Origin: Macrothele yani
Taxonomy: Eukaryota; Arthropoda; Arachnida; Araneae; Macrothelidae
NCBI GenBank assembly: GCA_039090855.1
Contig: CM076996.1
Coordinates: 48,512,469 to 48,576,468 of the forward strand
Length of the DNA stretch: 64,000 nt
Reading direction: 5' to 3'
Each line of letters starts with the position of its first letter. Positions within the stretch are counted from its first letter, which is position 1. The notes beneath the pieces are model-generated. The model did not search any database. It was not told the DNA's origin and saw nothing but the letters and a program-made list of their open reading frames with translations. The position numbers were made by a program, and so were the translations under genes. This document shows, piece after piece, positions 43,330 to 54,950 of the stretch.

Positions 43330-43950
43330 ACAGTTATGGTATATACTATGACTAAAAACATTTAAAAACACCAAAATCACTAAAGATTGTTTGTTATGTT
43401 AAGTTCGCACTGTCATTCGAGTCTTAATCTGTGTTAGCTCTGAAGGGGGGAGGGGGGTGATTGGTACTCTCCAAACATGCGATGGAAATATCCCCTAGGG
43501 CATTTTCACAAGATAAACAATATCATCATATTCAGAATAATAATTAACAGCCTTATACTCACATTATTGAAGTGTCTAGCTATCTAAAGGAAGATTGTTG
43601 TGGAGTCGTTAAAATCAAGGTGATTCGGCGATGTGCTTACTGTAAATCTATGCAGTACACTTCATAGTATTCTGTAGATCCAGGAATACTCGTGAATTTC
43701 ACATTTGACTGTAGTTTTAATCAGGAAGTTTTCGCAGCAAGGAAATTTATTGTAGGCAGTTCCCTACTTACAAGGGAAACTATCCGACCTCCCGAAGACA
43801 ATCGTCACGGAACGTTCTGTGGTGGACAAACATGACACCAAAGTAACAGGTGTGAAGTACGGCATTTCGCAATCGCCCGCAACCCCTAGAACATGGCTTA
43901 TGAAAGTGCGACGCCCGTCTGTAATGTATGCAGCCATAAAGTGTCAGACA
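43330..43950. repeat. Left long inverted repeat of the pogo-like element
   Basis: Pairs inverted with 45940-46131 (e.g. ACGTTCTGTGGTGGACAAAC against GTTTGTCCACCACAGAACGT) and with 47512-47945 (GTTTGGAGAGTACCAATCA). Arms differ by substitutions and small indels. Confidence 0.85.
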
Positions 43951-44107
43951 ACATGTAAATGTGGGTGTGATGTGATTGGGTGATACTGCGCATGCCTGGA
44001 AGATGTCCTGCGTTGTGTACGTCAGTGACTGCTAAATGTGAGTAGTGTGAGACAGCGCATGGGCCTGTTCGTACGCATACAAATATTGTGTTGTGTGTTT
44101 TAAGAAA

Positions 44108-45865
44108 ATGGCTTGTAACCCTCATGCTGTAGTACAGATACTGGTGAACGAGGTGACGCAGAACTACCAAGCGGACGACACGGCTCCAAAGTACATCGAC
44201 AGGCGAATTGCAAGGCAGTTGTACAGCGTTTTGGAGCAACATGTCATTGGAAGCGCTGACACGTTTTTTTTTTTTTTAATTGGAGGTTTAACGACCACCG
44301 TGAGCAACTCAATGGGCTATAAGCAGTCGCCCGTCCCTAATTTAGGGTCACTGGTTCCAGGGAAGGGAGAGAGCCAGTGCCGTAAGACAAACACAACATC
44401 CATGCCTGACCGGGATTCGAACCCGGACCCCTTACGGACGAATGATCAGAGGCCAGCGCCTTAGACCCCTGCGCCACCGGGGCGGCCTGACATGTTTGAA
44501 GGACAGACATTGTGGCGGGAGAGTGATGAAACGACGGACACGTTTAGCTGAACATAGTGATACACCGGGTACTTCAGCACACAACCTTCCAAGTAGTTCG
44601 AATTCCTATGAACCTTCACCACCCCCACCAAAGTTAAACGGAAAAGCATTCAGGAACAGTTTTCCGGACAAACCATGCAGAGTGTCTATGACAATGTGAA
44701 GGTCGCAAAGAAAACCGTTGCAGCAACTGCCCGTAAATACAAAATATCACCAGAAAAAGTGCGGCAAATAGTAACGGCTGCTGAGAGTGGTGGTACGTTA
44801 GAACACAAAACTGCACGTATTCGCCAGCATATGTACACCAAATTCCAAGATGCGCGTAACATGGGACTCTCAATTCACTACTGCTATTTAAAGACGTGGC
44901 TAAAGGAAGTAGCTAACGCAATGGGTATCACCAATTTTAAAGCCAGCACATATTTCCTGCACAAATTCAAACGCTGCTATAAAATCTCATCACGCAAGAT
45001 GACGAGGTTCGTTGCCAGGCGGGATGTTACCCTTGACACGGCCGTAAGGAACAGCGCATTGAAGTTTGTACGAAATGTTACGAACTACATTACTGCCAAT
45101 GCAATTGATGTCGGCATAATGTTCAACACAGGCCAAACTCGATTTGAATATGAACTCACGTCAAACAGGACGCTATCAATGACTGGGGAGAAGACAACTG
45201 AAGCTGTTGTGCAATCCGTTGCATCGACTACCCACTCCTATATCATTCAGGTGCTTATGTCCATGTCAGGACGCCTTGCAAAGAAACTGTACCTCTGCTT
45301 TCAGGAAGCGGGTGGTAAGTTTGGCAAACGTGTTTCCGAAACAGTACGACGTAACCAACCTTCAAATATAGAATGTGACTGCAGCACCAGTGTCCACAGC
45401 TCTCGTACTTTGCCAGACAAAGCCTTCCGTGGCTGGGACGTCAATTTGCACACAAAAATCATACCACCGAAAGCCACTAAATACTGCCAGCCCCTTGATG
45501 TGTATTTCTTTCGACAATATAAATTGTTTGCACGACGCATGGAAGAGTACATACTTTCTGATGAGGTGCATGGCGTCAACCTGCATGACAGAATCTTCAT
45601 TTTCAAGTTGCATTCATTTATATACAACCAGTTGTGTGCACCAGAGTACCAACCTATGCTTCGCTATGCGTGGAAGGCGTCTGGATACTTGCCACACGAA
45701 ACGCCTCTTCCGTTCCGCAATGTGTTGGACATCAATTTTGCTGTGCGTGACATGTCCAACGCTCCTGACTGTGATTCCAGTGCCGTCATTATCTGCTCGT
45801 GGTGCGAGATTCACCTTTACTTGCAGCACTGCCTTCTCTCAACACATTACCATGAAGTGGAGTAA
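44108..45865 (+). pseudogene. pogo-like DDE transposase, broken
   Basis: ATG 44108 (MACNPHAVVQILVNEV); N-terminus broken by the SINE at 44265 and two frameshifts, then open 44675-45865 (396 codons). HTH-like part VAATARKYKISPEKVRQIV (about residues 13-31 of that frame). The catalytic layout is that of the pogo/Tigger branch: MFNTGQTRFEYELT, where relatives have N.DQSGF, so the first Asp is lost; IECDCSTS with a probable second Asp, followed by an apparent deletion; and IPPKATKYCQPLDVYFFRQYK with the third Asp in the characteristic QPLDV. Then LHDRIFIFKLHSFIYNQLCAPEYQPMLRYAW, a tail I associate with an arthropod-type clade of these transposases. Inactive. Confidence 0.7.
44265..44486 (-). mobile_element. 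SINE, family 1, inside the pogo-like gene
   Basis: Target duplication CTGACACG / CTGACATG at 44257-44264 and 44487-44494. Full-length, low divergence. Confidence 0.95.
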
Positions 45866-45939
45866 GGTATGTATATGACATTTGCAACTTAATGGTGTTG
45901 TACGTGGTCTCTCCCGACGTTTAGGTGCCTCATATCTAA

Positions 45940-46131
45940 CAGGCAAATGTTGTTTGACACTTTATGGCTGCATACATTACAGGCGGGCGTCCCACTTTTA
46001 TAAGCCATGTTCTAGGGGATGCGGGCAATTGCGAAATGCCGTACTTCACACCTGTTACTTTGGTGTCATGTTTGTCCACCACAGAACGTTCCGTGACGAT
46101 TGTCGTTGGGAGGTCCAATAGTTTCCCTTGT
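45940..46131. repeat. Right long inverted repeat of the pogo-like element, inner piece
   Basis: Reverse complement of about 43785-43950. The outer piece is at 47512-47945. Confidence 0.85.
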
Positions 46132-46585
46132 TATTCACTGTAGAAATCTGTCCTCCATCGTGAAACTCCAAAAAGTCAAAGCGAACCCTCACAATATTGG
46201 AAATGTGATGACAGTTTGGCTATGCATTTCGGTATTAGCTTATACCATCTTCAAGCCAATGTTTCACCACTTCCCATATTCGGAATGGACGATGTCATCG
46301 CTCTTTCCACGTTATTTTTTAAACAACGCATGGCGACTGAAAAATTGTATTCCGGCACCGCTGGGATCGAACCCCAGAACTCTCGATAACTAGTTGAGTG
46401 CGTTCGAATTTACGCTAAGGCGCCAACAATTCTCAGCGCCATGCGTGGCTTATCAGTCAGCATCTGACTACACGAATACGTTTTGATGGTCTCAGCAACT
46501 GAGATGGCGTCATCTGGTGGCATTTAACGCAACAACTATTTAATTGTAGCTGATAAATTCAAAGGGCGATAGAAATGGTAAATAT

Positions 46586-46888
46586 ATATCAAATACGTGG
46601 AGATAATGTAAATGGACGATCCCATCGCTCTTTCCACGTTATTTTTTAAACAACGCATAGCGACTGAAAAATTGTATTTCGGCACCGCTGGGATCGAACC
46701 CCAGAACTCTCGATAAGAACTCTCGCCGTAGCGTAAATTCGAACGCACTCGACTAGTTATCGAGAGTTCTGGGGTTCGATCCCAGCGGTGCCGGAATACA
46801 ATTTTTCAGTCGCTATGCATTGTTTAAAAAATAACGTGGAAAGAGCGATGACATCGTCCATTTACATTATCTCCACGTATTTGATATA
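46586..46888. repeat. Hairpin with ~130-bp arms containing a tRNA-like piece
   Basis: 46586-46715 and 46758-46888 are reverse complements with few differences; spacer about 42 bases. A third copy of the arm lies at 46285-46405. Each contains GGTTCGATCCCAGCGG, a B-box-like motif followed by an acceptor-like end (GTGCCGG). Confidence 0.92.
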
Positions 46889-47247
46889 TATTTCCCATAT
46901 TCGGGTTGTGATTTATAACTTGTTGGTGGGCGTTCCTAATGTCGACGTCAATGATGCAGTCTACGTGATATCCGTCAATGTGCGTGGTTGACTGTTGGGC
47001 GGGTGGCGTAATTTCTTAGAGAAATAGTTAAATGAATTTTATTTATTATTTCTTTTCTTTTTCTTTTTCTTTTTTTTTTTCATTATTAATTACTAGTTTC
47101 CGAGGTAATGATAAATCTTTAGAATTGTTCTTATTGCAGTTGGATCATCGGCTTGAAGATGGTATAAGTTAATGCCGAAATGCACATAGCCAGACTGACA
47201 TCACATTTCCAATATTGGGATGGTTCGCTTTGACCTTTTGGAGTTGC

Positions 47248-47470
47248 CTCCCCGGTGGCGCAGTGGTCTAAGCGATGGCTTCTGATCATTCGTCCGAACG
47301 GGGCCCGGGTTCGAATCCCGGTGAGGCATGGATGTTATGTTTGTCTTACGGCACTGGCTCTCTCCCTTCCCTGGAACCAGTGACCCTAAATTAGGGACGG
47401 GCGACTGCTTATAGCCCATTGAGTTGCTCATGGTGGTCGTTAAACCTCCAATCCACACACACACACACAC
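47248..47470 (+). mobile_element. SINE, family 1, ending in (CA)n
   Basis: Target duplication CCTTTTGGAGTTGC before 47248 and again from 47470. Full-length body; the tail is replaced by (CA)9 at about 47453-47470. Confidence 0.93.
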
Positions 47471-47511
47471 CTTTTGGAGTTGCACGATGGAGGACAGATT
47501 TCTACAGTGAC

Positions 47512-47945
47512 TTAGTAAGGAACTGCCTACAATACATTTCCTTGCTGCGACAACTGCCTGATTAACACTACAGCCAAATGTGAAGTACACGAGTATTCCT
47601 GGATATACAGAAAAATATGAAGTGTACTGCATAGATTTACAGTAAGCACATCGCCGAATCACCTTGATTGTAACGACTCGACACCAAACTTCCTTCAGAT
47701 AGCGAGACACTTCAATAATGTGAGCACAATTATCATTCTGAATATGATGTATGATGATATTGTTTATCATGTGAAAATGCCCTAGGAGATATTTCCATCG
47801 CATGTTTGGAGAGTACCAATCAACCCCCCCCTTTAGGGCTAACACAGAATAAGACTCGTATGACAGTGCGAACTGAACATAACCAACAATCTTTAGTGAT
47901 TTTAGGGTTTTTAAATGTTTTTAGTAATAGTATGTACCATAATAA
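47512..47945. repeat. Right long inverted repeat of the pogo-like element, outer piece
   Basis: Reverse complement of about 43330-43785; contains GGCGATGTGCTTAC- and CATCGCATGTTTGGAG-type matches. Confidence 0.88.
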
Positions 47946-48332
47946 TTTAATCAGATGTCTGAAGGCTTCCCCAGGAAGAAATTTTGTAATTGGTTTTGTC
48001 AATAATACAGCCTTTTTTTTTTTTTTAGGCAATGTATCTAGTAAAATTTTAATTAGTAGTCTGTATGTCGAAATGCTGTTATTTTATATTACCAATGTTG
48101 TTAACTGATTTAGTCCCTCTGCTCTCCATATCTGTGTGAATGCTTCAGAATTTTCTGTTTCGTGGAACGTCATTCGAATATTTTGTATAAGGATTGTGCA
48201 AATGAAAGTGAGAAAATTGTGAGGCAGCTGTTTGGCGCATTGGGAAGTGAGTTCTCTGTCGTTCTAGTGTGAGAGCGGTATAAAACAAACAAAACCCCAA
48301 GGTCAGACATTTGATCACAGAGTAGCGTATTA
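47946..48332. other. No recognisable feature
   Basis: About 390 bases with a T-run at 48013-48025; nothing recognised. Confidence 0.5.
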
Positions 48333-49740
48333 CACTGCTAGCCACCCAAAATGCAACACCAAGATGGACACGAGATAGCAAAGCCAGATTTACTAGACAC
48401 ATAACAACAGATACAAAGATGAAACGATTGAGCTTACAGGCCTGTGCGATTTGCGGAACAAGCAGACATCAATAGTTCGTGTGGCCCCCATGGCTGGCAA
48501 TAACGGCCGCTCACACCGCGGCCTCGAACAAAAGAAGCTTTGGATGTGGGCTTGGGGAATGTCGGTCCAGGCTGCTTCCACACGTGGCCACAGTTCATCA
48601 GACGTAACCGCGGGTGGTGCTTGCCGGGCCACTCCGTTGCCGATCAGCGACCAGACGTGTTCGATGGGCGACATATCGGGAGAACAGGCGGGCCACGGCA
48701 GCAGTGACACCTGTTGGGCCGTGAAGAATTGTTGCACGATGCGTACCACGTGCGGGCGCGCATTGTCCTGTTGAAACGTTGCCGCTGGCAGGTCCCGCAG
48801 GTAAGGGAGGACTACAGGCTCCTAAACGTCGGAGATGTAGCGGTGCCTGTTGAGTGTACCGGCGATGCGTACCAGAGGTGTGCGGGTGTCATATCCAATT
48901 GCGCCCCAAACCATAACGTCCGGCGACGGACCGGTATGGCGTTGCATAATACAGGCGTCATACAGTCTCTCGCCGCGGTGCCGTCACACCCAGATCCGAC
49001 CATCGTGGTGTTGCAGGCAGAAGCGGGATTCGTCGGAGAAGAAAATGTCGTGCCATTCCGTAGTCCAGGTGCGGCGTTCAACGGCCCACTGCCACCGCAC
49101 TCGCCGGTGGTGTAACGTCAATGGTAATCGGAGCAATGGGCGCCGTGCGACAAGTCCCCGCTCCTGCAGATGACGTCCAACAGTACGGGCTGACACAGGT
49201 TGTTGCGCAACACACCCTAATTCCTGCGCTAACTTTCGTGATGTGGCGGTGCGAGCCGTCAATGCCCGCCGCACAACATGCCGGTCCTCTCGGTCGGTGG
49301 TGTGCCGCGGCTGTGGCAATCGCTCACTTCTGTCCGTCCGTCCCTCCAGCACCCACCGAATCCATACTCACCTCACTGTGGCTGGATGTCGTCCCACACG
49401 GGCGCCGATGTCTCGGTACGATAAACTGCTGTCGCGATAAGCCACTATTTGTCCTCTGTCGAACTCCGAAACGTGCTGGAATGATTGCCGTATTCTGCGA
49501 CGAGGCATCAGGAAGCTTCCGACGCACAGGTCCGGCAGCACAACACAGTTCCACTACTTACACCCCGCCTTCTGTGCACCCTACTTATAGTGCTTCTCGG
49601 CGGCGTGCCGGGCACACATGTTTTGCATATGCGCTGCAATGCTAATCGTTTGCATGTCCTATCGCGGGCGACGCATGCTGATAATTTCAGGCCAATCGGA
49701 TGCTTCCTTCTTGGTGTTGCATTTTGGGTGGCCAGCAGTG
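48333..49740 (-). mobile_element. Tc1-type transposon, full length, 1.41 kb
   Basis: TIRs CACTGCTAGCCACCCAAAAT from 48333 and ATTTTGGGTGGCCAGCAGTG ending 49740, one mismatch over at least 31 bases, TA on both sides. Same family as the copies at 25-1782. Confidence 0.95.
48469..49507 (-). pseudogene. Tc1-type transposase, DD34E, three stops and a late frameshift
   Basis: ATG 49507 (MPRRRIRQSFQHVSEFDRGQIVAY); TGA near 49376 in place of Arg (VR*VWIRW); the frame 49352-48984 is open with HTH two (SARTVGRHLQERGLV) and the first Asp in FFSDESRFCLQHHDG; TGA follows at about 48985 and a TAG at about 48833 where Leu is expected. Second Asp in FQQDNARPHVV; third residue Glu in CSPDMSPIEHVW, with 34 residues between. 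A frameshift near 48500 spoils the last 10 residues (expected SHGGHTNY). About 346 codons. All three catalytic acids are intact. Confidence 0.93.
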
Positions 49741-49742
49741 TA

Positions 49743-50349
49743 GTTAGAGTAAACCCCTTCCAATGAGATGCTCGCCAGATCGATCCCAGGTAGGCTACGT
49801 TGCTTTGGGCTACTAAATGCCTACAGTGCGCCTGACGGTCACGCCAAGTCTTCGGCACCAGACATCGGAACTCCTGTCGAAATAATATCATCAGCTCCCT
49901 TTATCAGCAGAAGCGCCTGTTGTGACGTCATACTCTGGAACTCCCAACATTTCCGACTCGCATCTTCAATCTCCCACTCCCACTTCCCTGACCTGTCTAC
50001 ACTTTGATGTATCTGAGCTTCCAGGTTCAATGAAATGTAATTTCGTCTCTGATACGCAGCACAGAAGCACCATGGTCCTTAGAATGTTGCATCTAAACCC
50101 TGACTGCGCGTGTAAACCCTTTGAGAAATTGCTGGTTGCACGGTGGTCAGACATTTGCAGCTCAGTGCTTCAGGAAACTGAAAGCGGGAACTATGAGCAA
50201 ACAAGATGTGGTCTCGTCCAAAGTAGTTCAATGAGCAGTGATCCAGTTTTTGCTGAAGGTGGACTCACAGGCATTGCAAATGTATCGCCGTACGCAACAT
50301 TTGAATGGCGTTTGTCTCAATGCACTGGGTTTCTGTGGTGTCAAATCGT
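49743..50349. other. Unassigned; an open frame of 144 codons not recognised
   Basis: A plus-strand frame at 49922-50356 is open but resembles no family I know and has no start context worth noting. Possibly part of the mariner relative that follows, in the wrong frame. Confidence 0.3.
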
Positions 50350-50745
50350 CAACTGACAGATGTTGTTCCGCACTGAAAAAGTTTAGGGCAGTCATTAAGT
50401 CGAAGCGCCCTGACAGCCTAACGAGACGTGTTGTGCTATTGCATGGTAACGCTTCCCAGAATATTCCCAATACATCCATGTCATTCCTATATCATTTTCA
50501 ATGGGGAATTCTTCATCATCTAGATTGAATACACTCCAAACTTGTCTCCATGCGACTACCATATTTTCGCGGTCTCCTTAAAAAGCACGTAAAAGGAGAA
50601 AGATTTGCATCGGACGAAGAAGTGAAGGAGGCTGTTATGGACTGCTTTACCCATCAGCCACTATAATTTTCCGAGAACAGTATCCATCATCTGATACTTA
50701 AGTGAGATCGATGATCAGTGCTTTCGCGGAGTCTTTGTGAGTGAA
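50350..50745 (+). pseudogene. mariner transposase C-terminal remnant
   Basis: CSALKKFRAVIKSKRPDSLTRRVVLLHGNA matches the strand before the mariner second catalytic Asp, which here reads Gly. After frameshifts: SPCDYHIF (third Asp kept), LKKHVKGERFASDEEVKEAV and DCFTHQPL then SENSIHHLI. The upstream half is absent. Ends near 50745. Confidence 0.75.
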
Positions 50746-50892
50746 TTTATTTACTGTTATTCCCAGGATTGATTTCTCACCTTCATTAGGACATTTCTTA
50801 CATATCAAGTAGCACGTTTACCATATCTTGAGACCTGCTGTTCTAGATGAACTTATTCAGTACGCGAACGTGGGTGCATGAAGTGTTTTTGT

Positions 50893-51048
50893 CCACCCCG
50901 GTACTCGAGTGGTCTGAGGTGCTGGCATCTGACCATTCGTCTGAGATAGACTCTGGTTCGAGTCTCAGATTAGCGATGAGTGATTTGTTTACCTTACGTC
51001 GCTGGCTTTCACCCTTTCTCAGAACCACTAGCTCCAAATTAAGGACAG
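50893..51048 (+). mobile_element. SINE, family 1, old copy
   Basis: Head CCACCCCGGTACTCGAGTGG, B-box-like GGTTCGAGTCTC, body GCTGGCTTTCACCCTTTCTC and CTCCAAATTAAGGACAGG; tail end missing. Confidence 0.75.
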
Positions 51049-51522
51049 GCATAACGTTTGGCAGATTTCACTTCCCCTTACGCTTTTAATTTGATAAATA
51101 TTAATACTTTACATTCAATTAGTACTTTACAGATTTTGTTGAAATCAATTTCTCACATTTTTTTTTTTAATAAAGCTTCTGTTTTTAGACTTTTGTGTGT
51201 GATTCTTCTTCAGGGATATGAACCAGAGATACTTTGTCTTCACAGGTAAGAGGAAAAATAATTATGAGCAGCCAAAATTTTACGAGGATGCATTTTACGT
51301 TCAAACTAAACCGCTGTGATGAACAGAACAAAAAAAATATGTTATTTTTCATTACTGTTTCCCAAACCTTTATAAAGAGGCTATTTTTATGGCACCCTCC
51401 TTAAATTTTTTTCTTCAGCATGCTATCGTCTTCAAAGTTATCTTACTCGAGGCATATGTTGATACTAAATTGTTGTCTACGACTTGTTTAAAATTTTTGG
51501 TTTAGTATTTATAGGAAATGAA
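51049..51522. other. No recognisable feature
   Basis: AT-rich with a T-run near 51160; nothing recognised. Confidence 0.5.
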
Positions 51523-51742
51523 CTGGCCTGTGGCGCAGTGGTCTAAGCGATGGCCTCTGATCATTCGCCCGAAATGGCTGCAGGTTCGAATCCCGGTAAG
51601 GCATGGATGTTGTGTTTGTCTTACGCCACTGGCTCCCTCCCTTCCCTGGAGTCAGTGGCCCTAAATTAGGGATGGGCAACTGCTTATAGCCCATTGAGTT
51701 GCTTACGGTGGTCGTTAAACCTCCAATCAAAAAAAAAAAAAA
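51523..51742 (+). mobile_element. SINE, family 1
   Basis: CTGGCCTGTGGCGCAGTGG to GTTAAACCTCCAATC and poly-A; moderate divergence in the head. Confidence 0.9.
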
Positions 51743-53029
51743 ATCATACGATCTGTTGCCTCTCCACCGAATGGAGTGCATAACAAAAGTTTCGTCTAGG
51801 GGAACGGTGAAACTATGTTTCCCTAATTCAGGGCGAAAAAGGCTCACTGTTAGAACAAAAGCGCTTTGTGATTCACATGGGCTCTTACGAGTTCGTAAGC
51901 TTCCATGTTTTAGGTAAGCAAATAAAAAAAAAAAAATTAAGATATCAAACAATATCAGTTCTGTCTGAAAACAGTCGCTGACTCTTGAAATAAGACGTTA
52001 CACTGGATGTGGAACAAAACAAATTAAAATAATTTTATTCTTGAAAAGTTTCTTGAGCTATGTACATTTAACGAAGGATCCGTTTAACTTTAACTATGGC
52101 ATTCTGTAACAGGTTGTATCCTATCCTTTTTACTATCAAGTCAAATGCCTGATCAATTAGTGGCCTAAAATGAAATGATTTAGGAATCGAAAACTCCATT
52201 CATGAACTAATACACTTTTAAGGCAAACATAGCCTCACTAATTAATGCTCTAAGATAATAAAACGATTAAAAAAAATTCGATCCGTGAAATAAGGAATTT
52301 TCAATACCAAAAATTTCCGCGTATTTCTTTGCCCTATCTAGCCGTGAGAGCCTGAGTAGAGTAAATATGCTAAAATAAAAATACATTTTAAAAAAAATAA
52401 ATTAACTGACGGGTTTGAGTTGATAAACAACTCCAAGAGCTACTTGCTCCGTCCCCGTGCTCCTCGCGCTTTCCGGATATCAGCTATTTCCGCCCTGACG
52501 TAAGACTTTAATTCAAAAAATATCCCTACTAATCATCCCTTTGCTTGAAGATACCGCCATTCCTGTGTTCGTGAATACTCTGCTCAATTACTAACATCCT
52601 CTTTCCAATTATTAACTCTCTCTTCGAGCGTGGGAAACTCCGAACTAAGACTTCCCGAGGAAAGCATTATTGATTAATTAACACAATATCTGTTTTCTAA
52701 TTCGCTAGTACTACAGATTCGGTATCATCATTCGTTTGATCTTCTTATCAAACCAGATACTGCCAAGCTCTATGAATTTTATGCGAGTGGGACCGGGGTT
52801 ACCGTCAAGCGGAACAAGACCCACCAGAACGTTCGTGCTCGGAACATTGCCTTTACTGCCTGTTAACATCGTACTCTATATCCCAAAACATTAGCTCGTC
52901 CGTCTATCCAGTGCAATTGTTGAAGCACTCCCGTGTTGCGCAACATTAATCATACGCACCCTTGCCCATTCTGAGATGGCGAAATGATGCCCGCTCAACT
53001 TGGAAAGCCATTAGGGGTCGTAAGAACAT
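51743..53029. other. No recognisable gene
   Basis: About 1.3 kb. 52440-52930 has a more even base composition than its surroundings but no readable domain, TIR or known repeat. Confidence 0.5.
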
Positions 53030-53195
53030 CCACGGGAGGAACACTATGGCACTGATTACGTGGCACGACGTAGATGACGTACTACTGAGGTAATGCATGT
53101 GGCAGATCGACAATGAAGCAGCGATAAGCATGCCGGCGTCGTTTAGTTGGGGGAACAGACTCTTCGGAGTAGAAAGACGTGGTTTCCAATGCCAC
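53030..53195 (+). repeat. Leader/tRNA-like unit (family 2b)
   Basis: Leader ATTACGTGGCACGACGTAGATGA..., ATCGACAATGAAGCAGCGAT, then a tRNA-like stretch with GCCGGCGTCGTTTAGTTGGG and GACGTGGTTTCCAATGCCACC. Parallels 60770-60930 in the same orientation. Confidence 0.7.
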
Positions 53196-53785
53196 CACAG
53201 GCATAATGTTATGCGTTATGTTGGCGCCCGAACGAATGTGAATCTCTTGGCCGTTAAGTTTGATAAATTCCTAAGCGTTCAATAAGTTCTAAGCCTAACA
53301 TACAAAGTCAGTTTTTCTATATAGCTTCCCCTGACTTGGATGCACTTGTTGTACCGATCATAGAGTTGGCGAATTCCCGCTGCGAAAAAAAGTAGTGTTT
53401 TTCTCCTCAAACCAACACTTCGTTACCTCAGTTCAGAATCATTCGCAAATCGCCTACCCCGTTGATCTTTTTTCAGAATTTTGAACAGGAAGAAGTCACT
53501 AAGGGGCGCGGTCAGTTAAGTTCACTGTAAAAAATAAGTGGTGTGAATTCACAGAAAATAACGTGCAGGAAAGTTGCCGGTAAGTATTCGTCTTTTAACG
53601 AAATTTCCATTTTTAAAAGTTCCCGTTTTTTTTTTAACTTCCGTATCTTCGCGGATTTTCCGCAGTCAGTAATTCTGTATATTTCAGAAAAGTTCGTTTC
53701 ACGTTTTTCCGTATTTATACAGAAAATTCGTAAAATCAAAGACAATGAATTTTTCGTCCCTTACCCCAGAGCATCCTTCCTCGCC

Positions 53786-53860
53786 GGTCGTGGGGATCGA
53801 ACTGAGGTCGTTTAGGTTAGAAACGCCGCGTCTTAACCACTGAGCCAGAGTGTCTTCGGA
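53786..53860 (-). repeat. tRNA-like debris
   Basis: On the minus strand: CTCTGGCTCAGTGGTTAAGA and CAGTTCGATCCCCACG, A-box- and B-box-like; the acceptor ends do not pair convincingly. Confidence 0.45.
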
Positions 53861-54155
53861 ATCGCACTCACGTTCAAGGTAAAACTAATTGCGCGATGAT
53901 GATTTTTTTTCCTCATTAATGCTAGTGATTTAGTCATTTAATTTTCTATTGGAACTTATTATTTTTTTAACGTTTGTAATAAATTTATTTTTTCTGTAGG
54001 AGGACTTATCACAAACTAGACGAAACCCGTCGGAATCGACGGTTAGATTTTTTTTTTGGAAATAATAAACTCATATGGAACAACAAATGCAAACATTATT
54101 TGATTGACAAATTCATTCAACCACTTCAGTAAAGACAATAGTCCAGGTTCATGAT

Positions 54156-54608
54156 TTTTTTTTGACTGAAGGTTTAACGACCACCGTCAGCAACTCAATG
54201 GGCTATAAGCAGTCGCCCGTCTCTAATTTAGGGTCACTGGTTCCAGGGAAGGGAGAGAGGCAGTGCCGTAAGACAAACACAGCATTCATGCCTCACCGGG
54301 ATTTGAACCCGGACCCTTCACGAACGAATGATAGTAGCCGCCCCGGTGGCGCAGTGATCTAAGGCGCTGGCCTCTGATCATTCGTCCGTGAGGGGTCCGG
54401 GTTCGAATCCCGGTCAGGCATGGATGTTGTGTTTGTCTTACGGCACTGGCTCTCTCCCTTCCCTGGAACCAGTGACCCTAAATTAGGGACGGGCGACTGT
54501 TTATAGCCCATTGAGTTGCTCACGGTGGTCGTTAAACCTCCAATCAAAAAAAAAAAAAAAAAAGAATGATAGTAAGCCAGCGCTTATACCACTGCGCCCC
54601 CGAGGCGG
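54156..54608 (-). mobile_element. SINE, family 1, split by another SINE
   Basis: Target duplication CCAGGTTCATGAT / CCAGGTTCGTGAT at about 54143-54155 and 54609-54621. The interrupted halves are 54156-54336 and 54564-54608. Confidence 0.92.
54337..54563 (+). mobile_element. SINE, family 1, young copy nested in a SINE
   Basis: Target duplication GAATGATAGTA at 54326-54336 and 54564-54574. Near-consensus, long A-run. Confidence 0.96.
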
Positions 54609-54892
54609 CCAGGTTCGTGATGAGCATTACGGCTGTACCCTTTTTTAGTCGTAAAATGTGAGGCGAAAGTCCACTCATCTCGATCGTATGTAAAAATTCA
54701 ACTGGAGAGCGCACTCTTTCACTCACATCTTCAGTCAGTTGCGAATACTCTTCACCCATCGGAATCGACGGTTAGTTTGTTTTTTTTTATTTGAAAAGTA
54801 TAAACTCATATGAAACAACAAATGTAAACATTATTGGATTGACAAATTCATTCAACCAGTTCAGTAAAGACAATATAATAGTCCAGGTTCGT

Positions 54893-54950
54893 GATTTTTT
54901 TATTGACTGAGGGTTTAACGACCTCCGTGAACAACTCAATGGGCTATAGC
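54893..54950 (-). mobile_element. SINE, family 1, truncated (duplicated copy)
   Basis: GGGTTTAACGACCTCCGTGAACAACTC (as 54914-54940) then an abrupt break; part of the tandem duplication at 54030-54948. Confidence 0.8.

Larger units (their letters stand above)
46134..47511. mobile_element. Non-coding TIR element with TTA target duplication
   Basis: Inserted in the right arm above. TTCACTGTAGAAATCTGTCC at 46134 and the reverse complement ending CTACAGTGAC at 47511; arms alike for about 130 bases (to GGTATAAG.. near 46245 and 47155). TTA at 46131-46133 and 47512-47514; removal restores the host arm. TTA suggests a Harbinger-like or CMC-like family; no gene inside. Confidence 0.8.
43330..47945 (+). 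mobile_element. pogo-like transposon with ~600-bp inverted repeats
   Basis: Left arm 43330-43950 is matched in reverse complement by the right arm, which is split: 45940-46131 and 47512-47945. The gene lies between. The right arm is interrupted by another element (46134-47511), and the gene by a SINE. Without these, the element is about 3.0 kb. Confidence 0.8.
54030..54948 (+). repeat. ~730-bp tandem duplication including the SINE start
   Basis: 54030-54217 and 54760-54948 are homologous (CGGAATCGACGGTTAG, ATAAACTCATATG, GATTGACAAATTCATTCAAC, GTCCAGGTTC(A/G)TGAT and the start of the SINE), offset about 730. The second copy breaks off inside the SINE (after GGGCTATAGC). Confidence 0.88.

Noticed and set aside
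45375..45878. Cys-rich 167-codon frame
   Set aside because: Out-of-frame shadow of the pogo-like transposase C-terminus.
46536..46991. Two related small proteins on opposite strands
   Set aside because: They are mirror translations of the two arms of one hairpin.
53600..53815. Phe-rich frame in the CACTG element
   Set aside because: Low-complexity non-coding DNA shared with 25121-25381, where the translation differs.
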